A DNA stretch of 20,276 nucleotides from Bacteriovoracaceae bacterium. Its GTDB lineage: Bacteria; Bdellovibrionota; Bacteriovoracia; Bacteriovoracales; Bacteriovoracaceae. Positions within the stretch are counted from its first letter, which is position 1; every line of letters starts with the position of its first letter. Shown piece after piece: positions 1 through 6,425 of the stretch. The stretch covers positions 1 to 20,276 of the forward strand of contig JAGSHJ010000012.1 in assembly GCA_023954595.1 (NCBI GenBank). The letters are read 5' to 3'. The notes under the pieces were generated by a model. That model had not been told where the DNA came from and ran no database searches. It saw only the letters and a list, made by a program, of their open reading frames with translations. A program made the translations under genes and the position numbers.

Positions 1-330
1 AGTTACCTTGGCGGCCCCCAGCTTTTTCTGAATAGTCTCAACAGGCATTGCGGCCATGATTGATATAAAGTGCTTATCTTCCAATTGGAAAGCACCCTTA
101 AGATTAGAAACTAGTTCATCAAATTGTTGTGGTTTACAACCAATCATAATGGTATCGGCTTCGGCGAGTCCACTCAGCTCATCAACTTGTTTTCCATTAA
201 CCGACTTTGCAAGATCAATTGCTCTATTTTTACCTGGTGTGTAAGTTAAAAACTTCTCATCAGGGTAGATTGCATGGATTCCCTTAACAATGGCACTTGC
301 CATGTTTCCACAGCCAATAACTCCAAACAT
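1..330 (-). CDS. proC: Pyrroline-5-carboxylate reductase, N-terminal part (cut by window edge)
   Basis: Reduces 1-pyrroline-5-carboxylate to L-proline with NAD(P)H, the last step of proline synthesis, in the cytoplasm. The first 110 codons are visible. The protein opens with the Rossmann dinucleotide-binding motif (MFGVIGCGNMASAI) typical of ProC. It continues with a beta-alpha-beta region, and IMIGCKPQQF matches the family's 'xxKPQ' strand end. The family is usually about 265-280 residues, so more than half lies outside the window. The ATG at 328-330 is preceded by AAGGA at a 7-base distance, 12 bases downstream of the proA stop, so it is the third gene of the proB-proA-proC operon. I see nothing broken in the visible part. 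Confidence 0.93.
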   Translation of the reverse strand, partial: MFGVIGCGNMASAIVKGIHAIYPDEKFLTYTPGKNRAIDLAKSVNGKQVDELSGLAEADTIMIGCKPQQFDELVSNLKGAFQLEDKHFISIMAAMPVETIQKKLGAAKVT

Positions 331-342
331 TAACAGTTCCTT

Positions 343-1581
343 TTATTCTCTTATTTGACCATCACCAACAACAACAAATCTTGTCGTTGTCATCTGCTCA
401 GCACCCATGGGTCCATAAGCGTGAATCTTAGTTGTAGAGATACCTAGTTCAGCTCCAAGACCTAACTGCCCACCGTCGTTAAATCTAGTTGAAGCGTTTA
501 CCACAACACAACTAGCATCAACGGAGTTCATGAACTTCTCTTGTGCTTTTTTATCTTCAGATACAATACATTCAGTATGGTTACTTCCATACATATCTAT
601 ATGCTCTATTGCTTCATCGATTGAGTCAACTGTCTTTATAGACAAGATGTTTTCTAGATACTCTGTAGACCAGTCCTCTTTAGTTGCGGCCTTGAGTTCT
701 TGATTGGATTCTGTCATAAAGGCCTTATCAACTCTAAGCTCTGTACCTTTTTCCAGTAACAATGCGGTTAAGTCCTTAGCTACTTTTGGTAGAAGATCTT
801 TATGAATAAGAAGGCTCTCTATTGCGTTACAAACACCAGTTCTTTGTGTCTTTGCATTAACCACAAGTTTAAGTGCTTTTTTAACATCAGCGCTCTCATC
901 TAAATACATATGACAAAGCCCTTGAAAGTGAGCAATCACTGGCATCTTTGCGTGCTTATATACGTGATTGATTAATCGCTCCCCACCACGTGGGATAACG
1001 ACATCAATGAACTCATCCATTTCTAAAAGCTCATCTACAACTTCTCTTTTGTCAGAAGCAAGAACTTGAACAGACTCAACAGGGATATATTTTTTAATAG
1101 TATCTTGGATAATCTCTCCAAGTTTTTCATTTGAATGCTTTGCCTCTTTTCCGCCTTTTAAAACGATAGCGTTTGAAGACTTAATAGCAAGGGCCGCACA
1201 ATCTACAACAACATTTGGACGAGATTCAAAGATCATAAGAATCACACCAAGTGGTGTTCTTTGTCTTTTAATTTGAAGACCGTTGTCTTGAGTAAATTCT
1301 TTATAGAAAGATCCCACAACTTCTTCTTGTTCAGCGATGGACCTAACACCAGAAACCATTCCCATGATACCTGCATCATCTAATTTAAGACGATCAGTCA
1401 TGGCACTATTTAAATTTATCTCTTGTGCGTATTTTAAATCCAGCTCATTTGCCTGGATGATCTCTTCTTTTCTATTGATTAATTCTTGAGCTAGTTCATT
1501 TAACACTTTCTTTCTTGTGTCATGATCTAATGCTCTTAATTTTTTAGAAGCTGTTTTTGCGTTTTTAGCTAACTCTTTCAT
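343..1581 (-). CDS. proA: Gamma-glutamyl phosphate reductase
   Basis: Reduces gamma-glutamyl phosphate to glutamate-5-semialdehyde using NADPH, the second step of proline synthesis. It has 412 residues, the normal length for ProA (about 415). It belongs to the aldehyde dehydrogenase superfamily: the cofactor region contains PLGVILMIFESRPNV (about 110-124) and LKGGKEAKHSN (about 141-151), and the catalytic cysteine is C251 in RTGVCNAIESLL. The C-terminal FVVVGDGQIRE is family-like. The ATG lies inside the end of proB (17-base overlap). A GAGGA Shine-Dalgarno sequence just upstream, still within proB, decides the start. ProA classically works with ProB to channel the labile acyl phosphate, which suits the tight overlap. 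Confidence 0.96.
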   Translation of the reverse strand: MKELAKNAKTASKKLRALDHDTRKKVLNELAQELINRKEEIIQANELDLKYAQEINLNSAMTDRLKLDDAGIMGMVSGVRSIAEQEEVVGSFYKEFTQDNGLQIKRQRTPLGVILMIFESRPNVVVDCAALAIKSSNAIVLKGGKEAKHSNEKLGEIIQDTIKKYIPVESVQVLASDKREVVDELLEMDEFIDVVIPRGGERLINHVYKHAKMPVIAHFQGLCHMYLDESADVKKALKLVVNAKTQRTGVCNAIESLLIHKDLLPKVAKDLTALLLEKGTELRVDKAFMTESNQELKAATKEDWSTEYLENILSIKTVDSIDEAIEHIDMYGSNHTECIVSEDKKAQEKFMNSVDASCVVVNASTRFNDGGQLGLGAELGISTTKIHAYGPMGAEQMTTTRFVVVGDGQIRE

Positions 1582-2707
1582 TTTTTTTATCCTCGTTTAA
1601 TACCAAATTTATTGTATTGATTACTTCGTCACAGACCTTATGCCCTAATACATCTTCAATTTCGCCACTGTGTTTGCGCTTAATCTTTTCGACTTCGTGA
1701 ACATCGTACTCGGAAACACCAACACCAAAAGGCTCACCATTATGGTAGAGATCAATGCAGTCCCCTTTATAATATTCACCAGAGGTTCCTATGATTCCCT
1801 TAGGAAATAGTGATTTACCTCTCATAAGTGCTTCGTAAGCACCTTTATCTACTTCAATGTAACAGTTTAATTTTTTTGTACTTATTAGCCACGCTTTTCT
1901 TAACTCAGGGTCATAAGCACTTTTATGGCCAAACAAGGTTCCAGTTTCTTGAGTAAGTGGATCCATAACAATTCTATTATTGTCTTTAGAAGCTATGATT
2001 GCTTTTATCCCAAGGGGTGTAACCTTATTCACAGCATGAATTTTAGACTCCATTCCACCTCTTCCGCAAGTCGTTTTAGTGGTCATATCGACATGGTTTA
2101 GACATTCGTCAAAGCTGACTTTCTTTATTAGTTTGGCTCCATCGAGCTCAGGATCCCTGTCATATAATCCTTGAGCACTTGTGATAATTAAAAGAGCGTC
2201 CGCGTTAACCATTTGAGCTGCAGAGGCGGCCAGGTGGTCATTATCACCAACTGTAATCTCAGTATAAGAGATAGAATCGTTCTCATTAAGAATAGGTGTA
2301 ATTTTGTTTTTTAGAAGTACTTCTATCGTTTGTTTGGCATTTAGAAATCTTTTACGTTTTCTAAAGTCATCATGAGTCAGAAGGATCTGTGAGCAGATTC
2401 CTTGTTGCTCTTCAAAGAGTCTGGAATATTTGTTAATAAGTTTAGGTTGGCCTATGGCGCTAGCAGATTGCTGCAGGTCAATTTTACCTTCTCTTGGCAG
2501 GTGCTTTTTTAAGAAAAACTTTCCAACATTAACAGCACCTGAGCTGACAAGAACGACTTCAATGCCATTTTCTTGTAATTCAACTATATCTTCGACAATG
2601 ATTCTCATCTTTCGAAGATCACATTTACCATTTTGTTTTGTTACAACATTGCTTCCAACTTTAACTACTAATCGTTTAACGCCTGAAAGCTCTTTGCGTA
2701 AATTCAT
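1565..2707 (-). CDS. proB: Glutamate 5-kinase with C-terminal PUA domain
   Basis: Phosphorylates L-glutamate to gamma-glutamyl phosphate, the committed and usually proline-inhibited step of proline synthesis. It has 380 residues against 367 in E. coli. The amino-acid-kinase domain covers about residues 8-255, with KVGSNVVTK near the N-terminus, LVSSGAVNVGK, LNENDSIS, VGDNDHLAASAA and a GRGGMESKIHAV segment. A PUA domain follows (about 275-365, ending near KIKRKHSGEIEDVLG). The ATG has a strong AAGGAG (2712-2717) placed 4 bases upstream. It is the first gene of the operon; the upstream gap holds inverted repeats that could regulate it. The last codons carry the A8 run where proA begins. Confidence 0.96.
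   Translation of the reverse strand: MNLRKELSGVKRLVVKVGSNVVTKQNGKCDLRKMRIIVEDIVELQENGIEVVLVSSGAVNVGKFFLKKHLPREGKIDLQQSASAIGQPKLINKYSRLFEEQQGICSQILLTHDDFRKRKRFLNAKQTIEVLLKNKITPILNENDSISYTEITVGDNDHLAASAAQMVNADALLIITSAQGLYDRDPELDGAKLIKKVSFDECLNHVDMTTKTTCGRGGMESKIHAVNKVTPLGIKAIIASKDNNRIVMDPLTQETGTLFGHKSAYDPELRKAWLISTKKLNCYIEVDKGAYEALMRGKSLFPKGIIGTSGEYYKGDCIDLYHNGEPFGVGVSEYDVHEVEKIKRKHSGEIEDVLGHKVCDEVINTINLVLNEDKKNERVS
1581..1588 (-). other. A8 homopolymer at the proB/proA overlap (possible slippage site)
   Basis: On the coding (minus) strand eight consecutive A's lie between GAT of proB and the TG of the proA ATG. Loss of one A in the transcript, or a +1 shift, would join the proB frame directly to proA: GAT AAA AAA ATG AAA GAG. 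A gain of one A gives an immediate TGA. The run and the frames are seen; actual slippage is inferred. Confidence 0.3.
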
Positions 2708-2730
2708 GGAACTCCTTAATGCATCGGGCA

Positions 2731-2767
2731 GGTATTATTTTGTAATCCAGATACTATTACAAATACC
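2731..2767 (-). promoter_or_regulatory. Inverted repeat in the proB leader
   Basis: TTTGTAAT (2739-2746) and ATTACAAA (2756-2763) are perfect 8-base arms around a 9-base loop, with an outer GGTA/TACC pair (2731-2734, 2764-2767). It lies 24-60 bases upstream of the proB start codon, so it could be an operator or a leader hairpin. No clear sigma-70 promoter could be assigned here with confidence. Confidence 0.35.
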
Positions 2768-2794
2768 TTTAAAAGATCGTAACGGATTCACCAA

Positions 2795-2811
2795 ATTAGG
2801 TTTTACCTAAT
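2795..2811 (-). terminator. Small hairpin after the PLP-enzyme gene
   Basis: ATTAGGT-TTT-ACCTAAT forms a 7-bp stem with a 3-base loop, 55 bases downstream of the stop of the PLP-enzyme gene and upstream of proB. The stem is AT-rich and there is no proper U-tract, so it could equally be an operator for the proline operon. Confidence 0.3.
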
Positions 2812-2865
2812 CTTGAGATATATGTTAAGAAATACTAGACTTTAAAAGTGTTTACTTTCGGACAC

Positions 2866-3687
2866 TTACAAAAGGAATCTTCTATTCTTGGCACCTATTG
2901 CGAAAATGGTCGATTTTGGGTTATTTGTTAAAAATTCAACACAAGCACCCAAGACTAGCCTAAAAGAATCACAGATTTCAATTTGCCCAGCATCTGTAAA
3001 AATTAAATATTCTGGATAAAACTCATCTTTTTTAACAATCAACCTGTCATCAAAGCCTCTAAGAACACAGGGATCATTATCTCCAAGTTGTTGTTCATCG
3101 ATATTCCGAACCCCATTAACTTCCACACCAGGCTCTGGTTCACATGAGATCTTCATAGCGTTTGCACCAGCTGATATTCCCTCCAAACTATGACCTGTAC
3201 CAACTCCACCTAAAACTGCACATTTATGAGGCCTTATTTTATTTACAAACTCATGACCAATCGGTTGATAGTATTTTGCCTTTTCCAAATCAAACATTTG
3301 GTCAAAAGCGGTCACATCCGACTCCTTAACAAATTTGGCGTAATCGTCATATGCTGTGGAGATATTGGATAGATAAAGTTTAGCACCTAGTTTTTTTAGG
3401 TCGTTTTGCAGATTAGCAGAGGCAGTATCTGGAAGAAATATGTGGCAATCGATATCAAGCTCTTTTGCGTAATGTGCAAGAGACACCCCTGCACTGCCAG
3501 CAGTTATTTCAGACACGGCCTTGGTTTGCTCTAACTCTCCCTTGGCCAACATTTCCTCTAGACCGTTCTTTGTCATATGATCTTTAATCGAGCCTCCAGG
3601 ATTTTCACCTTCAAGTGATGTATACACTTGAGCATCAGGAAATCTTTCAAGCAACCACGGGTCAACGATTTTAACAAAACTCTTCAT
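2866..3687 (-). CDS. Cysteine-synthase-like PLP-dependent enzyme (fold type II), short and divergent
   Basis: A fold-type-II PLP enzyme of the CysK/CBS/SbnA superfamily; members catalyse beta-replacement or beta-elimination on activated serine or related amino acids. The probable Schiff-base lysine is K35 in NPGGSIKDH. The substrate loop, normally T-S-G-N-T-G, reads TAGSAG (62-67), so the usual PLP-contacting asparagine is a serine. The phosphate-binding glycine loop is GGVGTGHSLEG (160-170), and AIGAKNRRFLL at the C-terminus takes the place of the usual TGDRY segment. At 273 residues it is shorter than CysK (about 310-325) and lacks the N-terminal 'IGNTP' stretch. Its ATG overlaps the E1-like gene's TAA by one base (TAATG), with AAAGGAG ahead, so the two are co-translated. 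The exact substrate cannot be read from sequence. Confidence 0.8.
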   Translation of the reverse strand: MKSFVKIVDPWLLERFPDAQVYTSLEGENPGGSIKDHMTKNGLEEMLAKGELEQTKAVSEITAGSAGVSLAHYAKELDIDCHIFLPDTASANLQNDLKKLGAKLYLSNISTAYDDYAKFVKESDVTAFDQMFDLEKAKYYQPIGHEFVNKIRPHKCAVLGGVGTGHSLEGISAGANAMKISCEPEPGVEVNGVRNIDEQQLGDNDPCVLRGFDDRLIVKKDEFYPEYLIFTDAGQIEICDSFRLVLGACVEFLTNNPKSTIFAIGAKNRRFLL

Positions 3688-4520
3688 TAAGCGACTCCTT
3701 TCATTTTAGGAAGAATGAGAACACGCTCTCTATAATCAGCAGTAAAAGTACTTATTTTTAAATTTGCTAAATCAAGATGAATTCCAAGAGGTGCAACTGG
3801 ATTTTTTCCAATTTTAAGAATATGTTTTACAACTTCATTTGCACAACATGCTGCACTTAATTCAACCCCACCCACAATGAATGGAATAGAACCTTGTCCA
3901 GCGAGTGCAAGTTCAAGTTGCTCTCTCATGTATTCAGGTATTTCAGGAGTTAGAAAATCCACAAACTTAGTGATGTTTTCCTCATAGGAGTCTTCTACTT
4001 TCATGCCAGTGAGCTCGCTAAAGCTAGGACCCTTTTGATCAAAGTAAACAACAGACGCAGACATCCCAATCGCCCCAATTGAGACCATAGGAATTTTTAA
4101 ATTAAATGCGGCCTCATTAAATGCAAGTTTTTCTTTTAGAGCGAATACATCAACAACATCAATTGCGTAATCTACATCTTTTAAAAAGAACCTTACGTTG
4201 TCTTCATTAACACCATCTTTGAAACAACGTACTTTAATGTTTGGATTTATATCGTAAGCTTCATCGAGTAAACTTTCGTCTTTGCGTCTTGATACATTGG
4301 AATCTTTAGCAAGTCTTTGCCTATTAATGTTGCTAGTTTCATAAGTATCAGGATCGGCGACATTAAATTTTTCAAATCCCATTCGTACAAGATTAATAAA
4401 AACTGATCCACCAAGACCTAAGCCACCAATAGCGACTGAGGTTTTCTTAATCAACTCTTGTTGTTCTGGGGACATAATACCTAGATGCCTTAAGAAACGT
4501 TCATCAAAACCTTTTTCCAT
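3687..4520 (-). CDS. ThiF/MoeB/MccB-type E1-like adenylating enzyme
   Basis: E1-like Rossmann protein expected to adenylate a carboxylate with ATP-Mg. Visible motifs (numbered from the start chosen here): the N-terminal helix segment DERFLRHLGIMSPEQQ, the glycine-rich ATP loop GGLGLGG (32-38), the acidic end of strand 2 (VADPD), SNINRQ (63-68) with the arginine that contacts ATP phosphates, K80, and a DVVD metal-site segment (121-124). There are no CxxC zinc pairs and no obvious catalytic cysteine as in MoeB/ThiF; the only paired cysteines are CC at 225-226. The frame is open to an ATG at 4589, but that start has no Shine-Dalgarno sequence. The ATG at 4520 has GGAG six bases upstream and puts the protein at 277 residues. 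It is co-transcribed with the PLP enzyme and divergent from the GNAT-like gene. Confidence 0.82.
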   Translation of the reverse strand: MEKGFDERFLRHLGIMSPEQQELIKKTSVAIGGLGLGGSVFINLVRMGFEKFNVADPDTYETSNINRQRLAKDSNVSRRKDESLLDEAYDINPNIKVRCFKDGVNEDNVRFFLKDVDYAIDVVDVFALKEKLAFNEAAFNLKIPMVSIGAIGMSASVVYFDQKGPSFSELTGMKVEDSYEENITKFVDFLTPEIPEYMREQLELALAGQGSIPFIVGGVELSAACCANEVVKHILKIGKNPVAPLGIHLDLANLKISTFTADYRERVLILPKMKGVA

Positions 4521-4562
4521 AAAAAACTCCAAGTAAAACTTCATAAAATTAAAGCTCATGCC

Positions 4563-4591
4563 GTTATAGACTTTGTTATTATTCATCATAA
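4563..4591 (-). promoter_or_regulatory. Candidate promoter of the E1-PLP operon
   Basis: On the minus strand TATAAC (4563-4568) could be a -10 box, with a weak TTATGA (4586-4591) 17 bases upstream. It would start transcription near 4556, giving a roughly 35-base leader to the ATG at 4520. The -35 match is poor. GGCATG directly after the -10 box recurs in the promoter of the neighbouring HTH gene. Confidence 0.3.
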
Positions 4592-4625
4592 GTTTAAAAC
4601 GAAAAATATAACAGGGAGAATTTTT

Positions 4626-5384
4626 ATGACAGTAGTTAGTAATTTCGCTTCACTAAAAATTGTTACAATCGAACCTCTCTACGATAACTGGAACAATTTT
4701 TTGGCACGTGATCTTTTTGGGCAAATTGTTGATGTAAAACTTAAAGGCTTTGGTGCGCATTATCCTTATGGAGTAATGCCGATTGACACAAGTGATTTCA
4801 TATCGACACACCACTTAATTTGCCAAGAGCGAGATGGCGAGCTAGAAGTGCTTTCGGCCTTCAAGACAGTAGACCTAAACAAAGCAATTACACACAATCT
4901 TACCTTCCCAGCATTAAGTTTAGTTAAACTTGCAGGAGATAAATCACACATAAAAGCAATTGAAGATGTAATGGAAAGCGCATTAAAAAATGAAAAAAGC
5001 TTAATCTATTCTGGCTCATACACAATGTCACCAGTGGCCAGAGAGAATAAAGTTTTACTAACAATGTTAAGAGAAATTTTTAATGCGATGTATGTTCAGT
5101 ACACTTTAGATAACAACATAGATGAAGTTCTTGTAGGTGCAACGATGCGTTTTAAAATGCATGAACTTTTTGGCAGCATGGGTTATGAGAATTTAAAAAT
5201 TGAAGATAAAGACACAACACCTATCTTTGTCGAACACCTTGCCAAAGAGAAGGTTCAAATAATGCATTTGAAAGAGTTCTCTAAAGAGGCCCTTCAGATG
5301 CCAGAAAAATATAAGTACTTGTGGGATCAAAGATTAGTAATCTCTAACGACAATAAGACTATTAAAGATAAAAATGTTGCTTAA
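4626..5384 (+). CDS. GNAT-like acyltransferase, faintly like N-acyl-amino-acid/autoinducer synthases
   Basis: A 252-residue soluble protein that I do not recognise at family level. The layout resembles the GNAT-type fold of FeeM/LuxI-like synthases: a core strand pair at about 60-80 (THHLICQERDGELEVLSAFKTV), a central SGSYTMSPVARENKVLL segment (about 129-145), and a C-terminal helix-strand ending MHELFGSMGYENLK (about 177-190), like the 'GFE' end of acetyltransferases. No canonical RxxGxG/A acetyl-CoA loop is evident, so the acyl donor is unknown. AGGGAG sits 7 bases before the ATG. It diverges from the E1-like gene and converges with the V4R-type regulator, its stop codon abutting that gene's stop. 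The grouping suggests a role in making or modifying a small molecule; that is an inference. Confidence 0.5.
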   Translation: MTVVSNFASLKIVTIEPLYDNWNNFLARDLFGQIVDVKLKGFGAHYPYGVMPIDTSDFISTHHLICQERDGELEVLSAFKTVDLNKAITHNLTFPALSLVKLAGDKSHIKAIEDVMESALKNEKSLIYSGSYTMSPVARENKVLLTMLREIFNAMYVQYTLDNNIDEVLVGATMRFKMHELFGSMGYENLKIEDKDTTPIFVEHLAKEKVQIMHLKEFSKEALQMPEKYKYLWDQRLVISNDNKTIKDKNVA

Positions 5385-6278
5385 TTAATGTAGAAATACT
5401 TTGGGACGATTTTCATTTGCAACGTACGCTTGTGAGTAATCAGCTTCAAACAAGCAATGCTTGTCACCTCTGTGAACACACTGGGTCTCTGTTACGTTTG
5501 CATGAGGCAGATTAAGATAGGAAGTAAGCGAAGATATAAAGCCTGCTTTCCACTGACACACGAGGTGGGATCCAAGTTTATAAACCCCAATTTCCTCAGT
5601 CACATCTTTAATTGATTTTACTCTTATGGCACATGCGGCCTTATTTACGTACTCAAAATTGTAAGTACAGTTTCTTTCATAGACTTCTATGTTTTCCATA
5701 AAAGATTTGTATACACTCTCAGGGTCTTCCTTATTGGCATAGTTCTGCCCCAAGATCGTATTACGATTTAGGATATTAGCGTATGCGCCCATTTCAAAAA
5801 TATCTTGAAGCGAGAACTGTCGTTCATACAGGTAAGAACACAGATCTTGCATAAACTGCATGCTGACCCTTCCAAAAGGATTAGAAATGAGTGTCTCATT
5901 TAGGCCAAAGAACTTTAAACAAGCATGCCTTGCACGCCACCCATACTTTGACTCGATAAATTCAAGTGCCAAGATAGAGTTTCTCCAACGTCCATGGGCA
6001 CCTTTGGTGTATCTCTGTGGTATTTCAGATAGCTCCGGAAACATCGGCTTTACTCTTCTATAGTCCACTTCATCAGTTAAAAGAGATTTTTCATGTATAC
6101 CGGAGTACTTGGCAAGCTCATCAAGTTTGGAATTAGGAAGAAGAATTCTTCCAGATTTAACACGTAGGTACTCCAACTTAGAAACGCCTAATAGTTCTAG
6201 CCACGTATTATCATCGAGGTTTAAACCCGCTTGAATACGCTCGAGATTTTCGGCCAATTGGAGTTGGTTGGTGTTCAT
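5385..6278 (-). CDS. XRE-type HTH protein with C-terminal V4R-like ligand-binding domain
   Basis: Probable ligand-responsive transcription factor, 297 residues. Residues about 5-55 resemble a Cro/cI-type helix-turn-helix (LERIQAGLNLDDNTWLELLG, then SKLEYLRVKSGRILLP). The middle region (about 60-200) is alpha-rich and unassigned. The C-terminus (about 205-290) ends in TQCVHRGDKHCLFEADY, the Cys-x-x-GD-x-x-C-x-F pattern of 4-vinyl-reductase (V4R) sensor domains, which bind small hydrophobic ligands. The frame extends to an ATG at 6338 without a Shine-Dalgarno sequence. The ATG at 6278 follows AAGG at 6 bases and lies downstream of a plausible promoter, so I chose it. It faces the GNAT-like gene with no gap, which fits a sensor/synthase pair but does not prove it. 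Confidence 0.6.
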   Translation of the reverse strand: MNTNQLQLAENLERIQAGLNLDDNTWLELLGVSKLEYLRVKSGRILLPNSKLDELAKYSGIHEKSLLTDEVDYRRVKPMFPELSEIPQRYTKGAHGRWRNSILALEFIESKYGWRARHACLKFFGLNETLISNPFGRVSMQFMQDLCSYLYERQFSLQDIFEMGAYANILNRNTILGQNYANKEDPESVYKSFMENIEVYERNCTYNFEYVNKAACAIRVKSIKDVTEEIGVYKLGSHLVCQWKAGFISSLTSYLNLPHANVTETQCVHRGDKHCLFEADYSQAYVANENRPKVFLH

Positions 6279-6306
6279 TAATCGCCTTATTAGTTGATGT
6301 AGCTTG

Positions 6307-6335
6307 AATATAGCAATCCGGCATGCCAGATTAAA
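6307..6335 (-). promoter_or_regulatory. Candidate promoter of the V4R regulator with near-palindrome in the spacer
   Basis: On the minus strand TATATT (6307-6312) lies 17 bases from a weak TTTAAT -35 (6330-6335). The spacer holds TCTGGCATGCCGGA (6317-6330), a 14-base palindrome apart from one T/G pair, centred on perfect GGCATGCC. It is placed where a repressor would block the polymerase, so autoregulation is plausible. Confidence 0.4.
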
Positions 6336-6382
6336 CATATTTGAATATTTTTCACTAAAGTTTTTTTAATTTGCACAAAATC

Positions 6383-6410
6383 TAGACAGGGTTTAATTTA
6401 AATTAATAAT
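6383..6410 (+). promoter_or_regulatory. Candidate sigma-70 promoter of the hybrid kinase gene
   Basis: TAGACA (6383-6388), a 16-base spacer and AATAAT (6405-6410); each box differs from consensus by one base. The start would fall about 8 bases upstream of the ATG, after a short leader with only weak GAGA as ribosome site. The spacer carries an all-AT 14-base palindrome (6393-6406). Confidence 0.4.
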
Positions 6411-6425
6411 CAAATAGAGATAAAA

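Noticed and set aside
4521..4589. Longer N-terminus for the E1-like protein, starting at 4589
   Set aside because: No ribosome site at 4589, whereas GGAG precedes the ATG at 4520; the extra 23 residues resemble no E1 N-terminus and the segment holds a candidate promoter.
6393..6406. All-AT palindrome in the kinase promoter spacer as an operator
   Set aside because: Composed only of A and T in an AT-rich gap, so chance is likely; recorded only with the promoter.
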